From the NCBI GenBank assembly GCA_034359265.1, contig CP136894.1:29666501-29730500 (forward strand): DNA of 64,000 nt, given 5' to 3'. The position numbers and the translations under genes are program-made. Shown here piece by piece: positions 10,841 through 20,986 of this stretch (position 1 is its first letter; every line of letters starts with the position of its first letter). Source of the DNA: Canna indica. Lineage: Eukaryota; Streptophyta; Magnoliopsida; Zingiberales; Cannaceae. Below the pieces are notes generated by a model. It had not been told where the DNA came from. It was given only the letters and a program-made list of their open reading frames with translations, and ran no database searches.

Positions 10841-11140
10841 AACATTAAATTTTAAGAAAATTACTAGCATTTGTGAGTTTGAGTTAAGGCATTCAACTTT
10901 CTAACTTAGCCTATACATCCAACTTCTTATAACTCAACCTATGCTCCCCCTATCGATGTGCATGTTCAAATTATCTATAACATGACCTATGCTCCCCCTA
11001 CCATTGTGAATGTCATTTTTAACTCCTCCTAACTATATCTCTTGCCCTTAACTATAAAACTCACACCACCTATATGTATCGTGAAAACCAAGTGTGACCT
11101 TTCTTTTTCTCCCCCTTTTGACATCAATCAAAAAGGGTAA
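10812..11140 (-). promoter_or_regulatory. Multiple purine tracts upstream of the 3' LTR
   Basis: Four minus-sense GGGGGAG tracts lie at 10814-10820 (adjacent to the LTR, so the likely plus-strand primer), 10944-10950, 10992-10998 and 11109-11115. The distal one belongs to a conserved inverted repeat (11113-11137) found also in the gag-only elements. Repeated purine tracts are a known Sirevirus trait. Confidence 0.8.
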
Positions 11141-11442
11141 GAATCAAGGTACAATTAATGAGATTTCATCATAAAGCTAAAAAACTGAGGAAGCCACAAT
11201 AACCAAGTATCATCTACCACTATAGTCCATCCCATCAATGTAAGCCTATAGAAGGCAAACATCAATAGGTCGCAAAGCCCTACTACAGAGCAATACATAA
11301 GTGTGATGATACTTTTATAGAATGCAAGTTTTGAAATCTTGTAAAATTTTCTTTAATCACAAGGTAAAGCACAAATTCCTAGTTGCATCCTTAAGTTTGT
11401 GAAACTCCCTTCAACTAAGGGTTTTGTAAATATATCGGCAAG

Positions 11443-12252
11443 TTATTTATCGGTGTATACAAATTCTACTGATATATTTCCCTTAGCTACATTATCCCTA
11501 AGAAAATGATGTCTCAAATCAATATGCTTAGTTCTAGAATGCAAGATGGGATTTTTGGTTAAATTAATTGCACTAGTGTTATCACAATGTATAGGTATGC
11601 AAGAATACCTAAGTCCATAGTATAAAAGGGTTTGTTTCATCCAAAGGACTTGTGCACAACAACTAGCCGCGGTGATGTATTCCGCTTCAGTAGTTGAAAG
11701 CACAACCGAATTTTGTTTCTTTGAGAACCAAGAAACAAGACTCACTCCTAAGAATTGACAACACCCACTAGTGCTTTTGCTATCTACCTTACATTCGGCA
11801 AACTCAGCGTCTGAAAAACCGATGAAATCAAATGATGCATGACATGGATACCATAATCCTAAGTCAACTGTACCCTTTAGATATTTCAATATACGTTTTA
11901 TCGCGCTTAAATAAGACATCTTAGGACACGATTGAAACCTAGCACATAAACATACGCTAAACATGATATCGGGTCTACTTGCGATTAAATAAAGGAGACT
12001 ACCGATCATACCTCGATATCATTTTTCGTCCACTTTAATCCCCTCTTCATCTTTGTCAAGCTTGATGGATGAGCTCATAGGTGTAGAAGCTATCTTGGCT
12101 TCATTCATTCCAAATCTTTTGATGAGCTCCTTTGTGTACTTAGCTTGATTGATGAAGATCCCTTTGGTGGTTTACTTGATTTGGAGACCAAGCATGAAGG
12201 AGAGTTCTCCCATCATACTCATCTCAAATTCATCTTGCATGCACTTAGCAAA
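11443..12252 (-). pseudogene. Sirevirus-type element RT C-terminus and RNase H
   Basis: Minus-strand end of pol. The 3' part of RT (about 12010-12252) reads through stops and includes the MSMMGELSFMLGLQIK-like block and the YRGMIGSLLYL block. The long open stretch 12009-11443 holds MIGSLLYLIASRPDIMFSV, then the RNase H region with FSDAEFAECKVDSKSTSG, SWFSKKQNSVVLSTTEAEY (catalytic region) and the terminal SRTKHIDLRHHFLRD. The usual end LADIFTKPL follows after a stop near 11440. In-frame stops at about 12180 and 12018 separate it from RT. Its role was degradation of the RNA strand during reverse transcription. Confidence 0.85.
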
Positions 12253-13110
12253 TCACTCACAAAGCATTTCATTAGTGGCACCAAAAAATATATCATCAAC
12301 ATATATTTGAACTAATAATATGTCATTTTTATGGTGCTTAATGAAAAGTGAGACATCCGCTTTTCCTATGTCAAAACCTTGTTCAATTAGGAAAATAGAA
12401 AGTCTTTCATACCAAGCCCTAGGGGCTTGTTTTAAACCATATAAAGCTTTTTTAAGTTTGAAAACAAGATTAGTAAACTCAAAGCTTTCAAAACCGGGGG
12501 GTTGTTCAATATAAACTTCTTCATTTATAAAACCATTTAAAAAGGCAATTTTCACATCCATTTGAAAGAGTTTTAAGCCCTTAAAGCTAGCAAATGCTAA
12601 AAGCATCATAATTGCTTCTAATCTAGCTACGGGAGCATATGTTTCATTATAGTCTATTCCTTCTTGTTTGTTGTACCCTTGTGCCACTAGCCTAGCTTTG
12701 TTTCTAATGACTAGTCATTCTTCATCTAGTTTATTCCTAAATACCCACTTGGTTCCAATTATGGTTTGATCACTAGGTCTAGGCACTAAGTCCCATACAT
12801 TATTTCTATCAAATTGGTTGAGTTCTTCTTGCATGGCTAATACCAAAAACTCATCTTCTATAGCTTCCTTAATATTTTTAGGCTCTACTTGAGAAACAAA
12901 AGCTACATATTGACATAAATTTTTCAGTTTAGAGCGGGTTACCACTCCCGTTGAAGGCTCTCCAATGACTTGGTCCATTGGATGATCTCTTACCAATCGG
13001 TATCTCTTGGGGAGAGGTGGTAGAGCTTCTTCTTCTTCACCTTCAACTTGAGATTGACTTGAGGATGGAGGTTCTTCATGTTGGTTCTCCTCATTATCTT
13101 CATCCTCCAC
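12253..13110 (-). pseudogene. Sirevirus-type element reverse transcriptase
   Basis: Minus-strand RT core. It begins with WDLVPRPSDQTIIGTKWVFRN (about 12735-12800), has a stop near 12714, then AQGYNKQEGIDYNETYAPVARLE (12610-12684), FQMDVKIAFLNG (about 12535-12570), ALYGLKQAPRAWY (about 12405-12443) and the catalytic block VQIYVDDIFFG (about 12275-12305). All three catalytic Asp positions seem intact. The lysine-rich insert between integrase and RT (12990-13110) is acidic and low in complexity. Breaks come from the stop near 12714 and another near 12250. Lineage-typical wording in the catalytic block supports Sirevirus/SIRE. Confidence 0.88.
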
Positions 13111-14455
13111 TTCCTTATCATGAAGTGTGAGATCCTCAAGCTCCTACCTACATTTACAATCTTGACATTTCTTGAAGAAACATTAGTTTCATTAAAAGTC
13201 ACATGTATAGATTCTTCAACTATCATAGTTCTACGATTATAAACTCTATAAGCCTTAGAACTAGTAGAGTAGCCTAGGAAAATTCCTTCATCGGATTTAG
13301 AATCAAAATTTCCTAAATTCTCCTTAGTATTTAAAATAAAACATTTACATCCAAAAACATGAAAATATCCTACATTTGGGATTTTATCATTCCAAAGCTC
13401 AAAAGGTGTTTTCTTGATTTTTGGTCTTAATAAAACACGATTAAGAACATAAAAAGAAGTATTTATGGCTTCGGCAAATTATTTTCGCACAACATGGTCC
13501 TAGCCATTTCTTGTAGGGTTCTATTCTTCCTCTCAACCACCCCATTTTGTTGAGGGGTCCTAGGGGAAGAAAAGATATGTTGAATACCTAAATCATCACA
13601 AAACTCGGAAAATTTTTCATTTTTAAACTCCCCTCCATTATCACTCCTAATTTTCAAAATAGACACTCCTTTTTCATTTGAAATCATTTTTGCAATTTTT
13701 TTGAAAAACTCAAATGTTTCATTTTTCTTTGCCAAAAAGAAAACCCATGAAAATCTCGAAAAATCATCAACCAAAACATAACAATAAAGCTTTCCACCTA
13801 GACTAGCTACATCACATGGACCAAAGAGATCCATGTGTACAAGCTCTAGAATTCTAGATGTACTAACTTTATTAATACTATGGAATGAAGACTTTACTTG
13901 CTTACTTAGTTGACATGCATCACAAAGTTTATCTTTTTCAAACTTTATCTTAGGTAAGCCTTTTACTAAGTCTTTTCTAGATATCTCTTGGATGAGACTC
14001 ATGCTAGCATGTCCTAGTCTTCTATGCCACAACCAAGAATTATTTTTCATGGCTACTAAGCATCTAATGTAAGGATTGGGCAAGACATTTAATTCTAGGG
14101 TATATATATTTTCTTGCCTATTTCCTATGAACATGATATCGTTTGAAGGTGTACTTCTAATAATGCATTTAGATACTTCAAACATAATTATGTACCCATT
14201 ATCACATAGTTGAGATATGCTAATCAAATTATGCTTTAAACCATCAACTAATAAAACATTTTTGATACATGGGTAAGGGAGTATACCTATGTCACCAATG
14301 CCAACAATCTTACCTTTGGCATTGTCACCAAATGTGACATTTCCACCATCTTTACTTGATAGGGTTGCGAACAAGTTGATATCTCCTGTCATGTGCTTCG
14401 AGCAACTGCTATTCAAGATCCAAGTACTCCTACTTGGTTGAGGATGCTTCTCCAC
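13111..14455 (-). pseudogene. Sirevirus-type element protease and integrase
   Basis: The minus-strand frame 14455-13463 carries the aspartic protease N-terminus, where the active site reads LNSSCSKHMTGD rather than LDSGCS-H. The catalytic Asp is Asn and the following Gly is Ser, so the protease is dead as encoded. Next come the GAG-pre-integrase zinc region (LWHRRLGHASM, CDACQLSKQ) and the integrase core with VHMDLFGP, VDDFSRFSWVFFL, RSDNGGEFKN and PQQNGVVERKNRTLQE, which supply the D-D-35-E residues. Beyond a frameshift near 13463 the integrase C-terminal part continues to about 13190 (FHVFGCKCFI, EGIFLGYS, VEESIHVTFNE). Confidence 0.88.
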
Positions 14456-16084
14456 CTATAAAAGGAGAATACACTTTCTTAGGTACCCAAATTTCCTTGG
14501 GTCCTTGAGTGTTAGTCACTTTTGGAACCCATATGAATCTTGCACGTGGGTTCCTCCTTAATGCACAATCTTTAGCCATATGGCCAAAAATACCACAAGA
14601 AAAACAATTACCATGAAATTTTCTTTGTGTGTGTTTGTGAGCATGAGAGTGTGATGATTTCTTTTCATTGACAACTTTTGGCATGACATTTTGAATAGTT
14701 GTCATTTTTTCATTAAGCATGCAAAGTTCTTTCTTTAATGTTAGCATGCTATCATTTAAATGCTCTACTGTATCACATAAGTACTTATTTTCTTTTTCTA
14801 ATTTTTCATTATCTATTTCTTGGTCCTTGTTAGCCTTTTCTAGGGTGCACTTTTCTTCCTTAAGGTTTTCTACCTCTTTCCTAAGATCATTGCAAGAAAG
14901 TATTAATCTATCATTTTTCAATTTCCAAGGACCTATTGTCCTTTTTGAGGTCCTTAAATTTTCTCCTAATTGCAATAAACTCATCATGCATTTGCTCAAA
15001 TTCAATTTGTAATTCTTCTTGGGTAAATAAATTTTTACCAAAATTAAATCTTACCTCATCTTCCTTTGCCATCAAGCAAAGGTTGGCTTTTTCACTCCTT
15101 GCCTCTTCTTCACTTGATGAGGCCTTCTTCTTCACTTGATGAGGCCTCGCTTTCATCCCATGTAGCCATCATTGCCTTCTTCTTCTTTTTGTACTTTTCT
15201 CTCTTGTGAGGGTTGGAGGTAGTGGCCATCTTTAGAAGCGGACAATCTTTCCTTAGGTGCCCCGACTTGTTGCAATTGTAGCATGTGTAGCCACTTCTTC
15301 CTTTTCTCATGCCTCCCTTCATGAAGCCCATGAACCTTCTTGCAAGCATCGCCATTTCTTCAAGGTCATCCATCTCTTCCTCGGATGACGATGTCTCTTC
15401 GGCTCGATGGGATGCTTTCAAGGCAATGGTCTTGCCTTTTGGAGTCTCTTCTTCTTGATATTGCTTCATGTGGGTCTCATGTGTCATGAGAGACCCAATG
15501 AGCTCGGTGATCTTCAATTGGCTCAAGTCCTTGGCTTCCATGATGGCCGTCACCTTGGATTCCGAAGATTTTGGAAGAGAACGAAGGAGCTTCCTTACAT
15601 TCTCCTCTTCCCTTATCTCCCTGCCAAGGTTAGCTAAGTCATTCATAATATTTTGAAACCTATAATGCATGACATCAATAGTCTCATGTGAAAGCATTTT
15701 AAACATTTCATAGTCATGCATGAGTAAATTGATTTTGGATTCTTTTACTTGCGAAGTCCCTTTATGGGTGGTCTCTAGGACCTTCCATACTTGGTATGTG
15801 GACTTGCATGTAGAGATCCTATTGAATTCATTAATTGATAGACCGCAATATAGAGCATTGACGGTCTTGGCATTTGCATTAAATAGCCTAACTTCCTCTT
15901 GGTCCCATTTATCCATGTCCTTATCGGGTTGTTTATACTCTACTAGGATCATCCTCCATACATCCATGCCTAAGGATTGAAGGAAGTCATTCATGCGAAT
16001 CTTCCAATAGGCATAGTTGTTCCCATCGAATAGTAGTGGAGTGTTAGTAGAGGACCCTTGAGCTAGTTGAATTTCACTAGACAT
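14430..16084 (-). pseudogene. Sirevirus-type gag with coiled coil and two zinc knuckles
   Basis: The gag starts at the ATG at 16084, about 45 bp after the primer site. Residues 1-230 form the UBN2-type domain (LLFDGNNYAYWKIRM near the start). A first knuckle CYNCNKSGHLRKDC lies near residue 270 (about 15248-15290). After two frameshifts (near 15110-15150 and 14930-15040) a Glu/Lys/Leu-rich coiled coil follows (about 14700-14960), then a second knuckle CFSCGIFGHMAKDC (about 14572-14613) and GPKEIWVPK (about 14480-14506). Long gag proteins with a coiled coil are typical of Sireviruses, and published work reports that Sirevirus gag binds dynein light-chain LC8 proteins. The same C-terminal signature ends the gag of the elements at 46990-48333 and 50870-52265. 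Confidence 0.88.
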
Positions 16085-16127
16085 GATGACTTGTAGGGAA
16101 GATGGTTAAATCTTAGCCTACAACCTA

Positions 16128-16139
16128 GCTCTAATACCA
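16128..16139 (-). promoter_or_regulatory. Primer-binding site of the Sirevirus-type element
   Basis: Minus sense TGGTATTAGAGC matches the 3' end of initiator tRNA-Met in the usual plant copia form, with one substitution from TGGTATCAGAGC. It lies 2-3 bp inside the 5' LTR edge at 16142. Confidence 0.9.
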
Positions 16140-16141
16140 AT

Positions 16142-16868
16142 TATTGGATGAACCATGACACTAGAAGGGGGGGGTTGAATAGTGTCAATCCCCTTTTTAA
16201 ATTTCTTTTAACTTAATTTTGTCTTAGCTTACTGGAATTGTTCTTTAATGAATGATATGATCACAATTCAATCATAATAATGAAAGCAAGTAAAGAGCAA
16301 TGCAAACAAATCAATTTATAGTGGTTTGCTAGGTCCGACCGCTGCAGCTGAGAGAGGTCGATCAACCGCCAACATTTCTTCCAACATTCGGTCGACCCGT
16401 CGGTCGATCGAATTACTGCAATGAATCACGCGATAGAGGCCATCTTTAGGTCGGTCGACCGATTGGTCGACCACTACCTTTCTGCCCAATTTTTGCCTCT
16501 GTCGGTCGACCAACTGGTTGATCGACGCAGCCCAGCTATTTGCCCATCCCAGGCTGAGGATGATTAATTCATTGTATTTTTACATGCCAATTCTAAGGGT
16601 TTGGTTACCAAGTTTCAACTTGGATAACCTTACATTTTAGGCTTGGGATAAACTATTCTAGGGACATATTACATTAAATCTTCCTGACTTAATCCGGAGC
16701 CTTTCTTCAATGATTTCTTCTTCCGTTCTTTTCCGTCGTCTCATTTGAACGGATTAGGCATGCGTATCGCAACCTCAACCTGAACTCAAAACTACACACT
16801 TGGATTAAATACATGTTTGTTATCATCAAAATAAAGATCGAGGCTTAAGAGAGACCCTTAAGCCAACA
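16142..16868 (-). repeat. Sirevirus-type element 5' LTR with internal deletions
   Basis: Minus sense TGTTGGCTTAAGGG to CATCCAATA. Compared with the 3' LTR it lacks the block corresponding to about 9556-10135 and another to about 10350-10477. The first missing block contains the TATA box and the U5-side hairpin; the second removes part of the palindrome array. Remaining palindrome doublets are at about 16365-16535. As the deletions lie in the 5' LTR that would drive transcription, this copy has no core promoter. Confidence 0.88.
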
Positions 16869-16873
16869 TGTTT

Positions 16874-17131
16874 GGCTACATCTTGAGTGTAATCATGGAG
16901 TCCCTCTAGCCTTGACTCCAAGTTTTCTTGCGCGTCAGCTATCTTGCCGACTAGGGCCATGCCTGCCATGTGAGCATCACAAATTCTCTCCAATTCCCCA
17001 AGTCGTAGGACAATCGTTCTGATCTGCCCGACTGGTTGAGTTCGTGTTGGCTCTTCCACCAACGCTGCCTCTGTAACGGTCGTCATCGCGTCGACGACGC
17101 CACTCGATTCACCGATTGCCTTGCGACCCAT
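16874..17131 (-). pseudogene. Gypsy A gag N-terminal part
   Basis: Minus-strand start of the gag of element A. The ATG at 17131 follows the primer site by about 125 bp. The protein begins MGRKAIGESSG and is mainly helical (RLGELERICDAHMAGM, ENLESRLEGLHDY), as expected for the gag N-terminus. It stops at the TGTTT duplication at 16869-16873. Removing the Sirevirus-type element joins DVAKH to LQDEIAELKA at 9369, which restores a continuous helical region. The open frame continuing to 16826 inside the LTR is an artefact of the insertion. Confidence 0.75.
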
Positions 17132-17256
17132 TATTGGTCACGAAAATCTCTCATGCGAGATTGTTGAGTGCCCCAACATCATTTGTCGTCAACGACGAAG
17201 GAGTCTATTGACGGTTTGCGTCGACTGCTTGCACCAAAGCTTTGCGAGCTTGCCGT

Positions 17257-17268
17257 GCTCTGATACCA
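17257..17268 (-). promoter_or_regulatory. Primer-binding site of Gypsy A
   Basis: Minus sense TGGTATCAGAGC, followed by ACGGC, lies 2 bp inside the 5' LTR edge at 17271. It is the common initiator-tRNA-Met primer site of plant LTR elements. Confidence 0.88.
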
Positions 17269-17270
17269 AC

Positions 17271-17801
17271 TGTCACGGACTAACTGTTTGGGCAAAAAAT
17301 ATCCGTGCAGCTCCCTCGCTTCCCGTGCGAGAAATCAGCCTTAAGCCAATCTGCTTGACCAATGTCGAAAAGTCGCGGGCTCCCACTTCGCGTGGGTCGT
17401 AACCTCTTAGTGCTTGGACGCAAAAACGTTGTTGGGCCAAATGGCCGATTGCATGAAAATGCTGGAAAATGCTTGAATGTAAGCTAGAATGAAAGACTAG
17501 AGTGTGTGCCCAAGCTATACCTGGGTACTATACTTGTGGAGCCTAACCCCCAAGTGCCACCCCCAAGGTTCCCAAAAGCACGAGGAGCATGACAAAATTC
17601 CTATATTCGCATACACCCACCGTCCATGCCACGCCTAGGCAAACAAGATCGTTTGCCTAGGCATGAGCAAGAGCGGTGGGCAGTGTGCGGACGCATTTTA
17701 CAATGCATATTTACATAGATGCTCATGATGCAATATTTACAATGCACATTAGGGACCGTCATGACACATATAGGACTTGACAACCCCGAAGGTCCCTAAC
17801 A
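17271..17801 (-). repeat. Gypsy A 5' LTR
   Basis: Minus sense TGTTAGGGAC to GTCCGTGACA with intact TG and CA ends. It differs from 6754-7269 by scattered substitutions and a few short indels, including an extra CCCAAGTGCCACC-like stretch near 17550. Confidence 0.85.
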
Positions 17802-19128
17802 GTAGACTCGAGTTAGCGCGGATTGGCATAAAGCTTCGGGATTAAATTTGGGAAGCATTTAATGTAGAAAAATTTAGGAAAAATTTATTTGTTATATTTC
17901 TGTGATTTAACATGCTAAGATGATAGAGGGTCTCGATTCGAGTCTAGCGGTTCAATCAGAACTCAAATCGGAGTTAGAACGGATTAGATATGGGTTTTAG
18001 AAGTTGAGTCAATAAGTGAGGGTATTTTTGTCATTTGGGGCCCGACTAGGACCCATAAAAAGCCACATATGACATACGGCTACAAGTTTACCCACACGCC
18101 ACCCGAGGAGAGAGGAGAGAGGTGACACAAGAGGGAGGGAGCTGATTGGAGCCGGATTTTCGCGAGTTCGTTGGCGTCGATCGTAGGATGATCCTTACCT
18201 TCTTCTTCCTTTCCGTCTTCTCCAAATAGGTGAGTGGATTTAGCCCTTCTTTCCCCCTTATCTTCATCCATGCCACCGCCCCTATGTCATGGGGCTTTCG
18301 TCGATTTTTGGTTCATTTTTGTTGTATCGTATTACATATTTAGATTGAGGGTTTTCTCGTCGTCGTTATGATTTCCTCATATCAATTTTTGGGAAATTTG
18401 GCCATCCCTACCCTTCCTGTGCCACCCCTTTTCTTTCTTGAATTCTTGAAGAATTCTTTGGTTTTCTTGTTGGTTGTTAGGGGTTCTTGATGCTTGTTTG
18501 GTATCTTGATGAAAGGAAGGAGTTTTGATGTTTTAGGGTATGCCACCCCCCCCCTTTTAGGGTTCTTTAGGAACCCTACGGTGGCCGGCCACATTAGGAT
18601 TGAAATTTAGGGTCCTAGATATATTTTCACGCATATATAGGGAATACACATTAGGGTATGTTGGATTATTTCTAATAATTATAAAAGTCGTGGAGACCTA
18701 CAATTAGGAAATCTAGGACCCTAGTGACACCTAGAGACTTAGGAACCCTAGATTGACATTCGGATGGGCCGACCCTAAGGAAACCCAAGAGAGTCGAACC
18801 CTCCTTGCCCTTAAGGCATTGGGTCAGGGAGGTAGGCCGGTCCTAGGGTACACGGCTAGCGTCACCAAGGCGAGTTTAAATTGCGTAGGGTTGCTAAGTG
18901 GTGTTACCTTATTTAGGGTTACATATGATTTCCATTTTCCTTTCCTATGTTGTTAGATGTGTTATATATCTTTATTATGATTTGTGAGCTTCGTGTGATA
19001 TATATAAACATATATGTGGTTGTGATATATGACATGAGGATGTGGAGGTTGAGGTATGTCCTTAACTCATTTTAGTTATATATATATTTGCGTGCGTGAT
19101 GTGCCTATTGCATTTCACGATAGCCTCG
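17802..19128 (+). repeat. Gypsy D 5' LTR, piece 2
   Basis: Middle of the D LTR, starting with the duplicated GTAG and ending with CCTCG (19124-19128), the target duplicated by element C. A TATA-like CATAAAAAG lies near 18055. It aligns with the first half of the C LTR, though clearly diverged. Small open frames on both strands (about 18080-18600) are inside the LTR and look non-coding. Confidence 0.85.
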
Positions 19129-20336
19129 TGTCATGCCCAAAGATCCTAAATATTACTTTATTCCTTAGTAGGGGATCATGGGCCCGAGTTAGCGCGGATT
19201 AGCATTGAGTCGCAGGATTTAATTCGGGTAAGATTTTAAATGAAGAAAAATATAATTATTTTATTTCTGTGATTTAGCATGCTAGGATGAAAGAGGGTCC
19301 CAAGACGAGTTCAGCGGTTCAATCGGAACTCAAATCGGAGTTAGAGCGGGATAGATACGGGCTAGTTTAGTCGGTTAAGTTAAGTAGGAGCATTTTGGTC
19401 ATTTGGACCAATCAGAAGCCTATAAAATAGAACCTGGGTCGCGTGGCCAAGGGTTTTGCCACATGCCACCCAAGGCTCAAGAGGAGGAGAGGGAGAGGCG
19501 CCGCCGAGTGGAGGAGTAGGAGTTCTGGTGCCAGATTTCGCAAAATCATCAACGTTCAACGTAGGAAGACCCTTAGCTTCTTCTTCCTTCCTAGTTTCTC
19601 CAAAAGAGCTGAGTGGATTAGCCTTCTTTCTCATCTTTTATTCATCAGCCATGCCACCCTATGTCACGGGGTTCTTGTCATTTTTCATTGGGTTTTTCCT
19701 AAATCAAATTGACAAATCGCGTTGAGAGTTTTCCTGTGATCGCAAAGATTCTATCGAATCAATTTTTGGGCGATTGACCACCCCTTTTCCTTGCTTGCCA
19801 CCCCCTTGTTCTTCAATTCTTGATGGTTTCTTTATGAAATCTTGATGGTTGTTGATGGTTCTTGGTGGTGGTTGGATATCTTGAGGAAATGAAGGATTTT
19901 GGGGAAGAACTAGGGTAGGCCGCCCAATTAGGGGCAGCTTGGGGAAAAATAAAAATAGGATTTTTACACCTTAGGTACATACTTTTGGGTACATTAGATC
20001 TCTTCTACATTTTAGGGAAATTGTAGAGGCATACAAGTAGGGAATTGAGTGCCGTAGAGACCCTAGAACCCTAGGATGACCTTAGGGTAAGCCGACCCTT
20101 AGGGAACCCAAGGGGGCCAAACCATCTATGCCCCTAGAGCACTCGGGTAGAGGGGTAGGCTGGCCCAAGGTTACATGGCTAGGGGAGGGCTAAAGTCGGG
20201 CTTAAATCACGTAGGAAAATTAGGAGGTGTTGTATTGTTTACATCTTATACATGCTTGTTTTTCCTGCGACGTTTGGAGGTGTTGTCCTTAATTTCATGC
20301 TCATTGTGTACGCTGTGAATTTATGATTTGAGCATC

Positions 20337-20367
<31 letters not shown>

Positions 20368-20529
20368 TTATCTGCATGGTTGTGATGTATTGCGGGAGGA
20401 GATGGAGGTGAAGGTATGCCCTAGACTTACCCTTGTTACCTATTGTGCACATCATTGTTATGCTAATTTATCTATATATATACCTACGTGTGTGATGTTG
20501 TGATGTGTGTATTGCATTTCCCAAAAGCC

Positions 20530-20735
20530 TCGCTGGTGCGGGGAAGGTATGCCCCTAGGAGACAACGTTGGCCTTATTCCGAAAGTCCAACTAGTGCGGG
20601 GAGATCATACCCCAAGAAGACAGTTCGTAGACCCGAGCAGGTGAGAGGAATGTGTGCCCCAACAGGCTAGCTCAGAAGAGCCAGTGTTGGTGAGGAAAGG
20701 GCATACCCCAATAGGCTGACACTTAGCTGGGTGGT
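20530..20735 (+). repeat. Four-unit repeat with GGGG-CCCC stems in the C LTR
   Basis: Four diverged units of about 45-58 bp each contain a short foldback of the kind GGGGA-N6/7-CCCC (about 20538, 20598, 20645 and 20693). The same four-unit block is in the C 3' LTR (about 29712-29910) and the D 5' LTR (30648-30845). It lies downstream of the TATA box, so it would be part of the RNA. Confidence 0.65.
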
Positions 20736-20986
20736 AGTGCGGTGGCCACCTATCTACCTACCCTATGTGGCTACGTGGGACCGACGGGTCTGGAGGTGAT
20801 CCATGTGGGTGACTGAATTGAGCTTGTGGATGATTGCATTGAGCATATTATATGTTGTGGTATTTTCTGTAGGTTGCTATATGTTGACGGGGATGATTGC
20901 ACTGCTAAAAATAAATGCTCAAAATTAAATTATGCTTTATATTCTTATGCTTACCTATATGCTTTTTATTATTACATGGTGATGAT

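Larger units (their letters stand above)
9375..16868 (-). mobile_element. Sirevirus-type Ty1/copia retrotransposon, minus strand
   Basis: This is a structurally complete element: 5' LTR 16142-16868, primer site, long gag with coiled coil and two knuckles, protease, integrase, reverse transcriptase, RNase H, a non-coding region with several purine tracts, and 3' LTR 9375-10811. A perfect TGTTT duplication (9370-9374 and 16869-16873) bounds it. Termini are TGTTGG...CCAACA at the 3' LTR. RT motifs (ALYGLKQAPRAWY, QIYVDDIFFGATN), the long gag and the multiple purine tracts point to the Sirevirus/SIRE lineage. Coding frames are broken and the 5' LTR lacks its promoter, so it is inactive. Confidence 0.93.
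6754..17801 (-). mobile_element. Gypsy element A, minus strand, pol-less and split by a copia element
   Basis: Two LTRs of about 520 bp (6754-7269 and 17271-17801) enclose a minus-strand primer site (17257-17268), gag, a zinc knuckle and an aspartic protease. No reverse transcriptase, RNase H or integrase is present. The stretch where pol should be is about 480 bp and holds a 72-bp tandem repeat. Flanking GTAG (6750-6753 and 17802-17805) is the likely target duplication; the LTR end TGTGACA has become TGTGATA at the left. The target is the 5' LTR of element D. A Sirevirus-type element interrupts its gag at 9375-16868. Confidence 0.85.

Noticed and set aside
18080..18956. Small open frames in the D LTR that might be a gene
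   Set aside because: No motif; equivalent frames in element C LTRs are not conserved, and the region is inside an LTR.
19380..19725. Overlapping frames in the C LTR and their counterparts at 28504-28944
   Set aside because: Both LTR copies keep open stretches by recent duplication, but frames exist on both strands with no recognisable domain; they are probably leader sequence.
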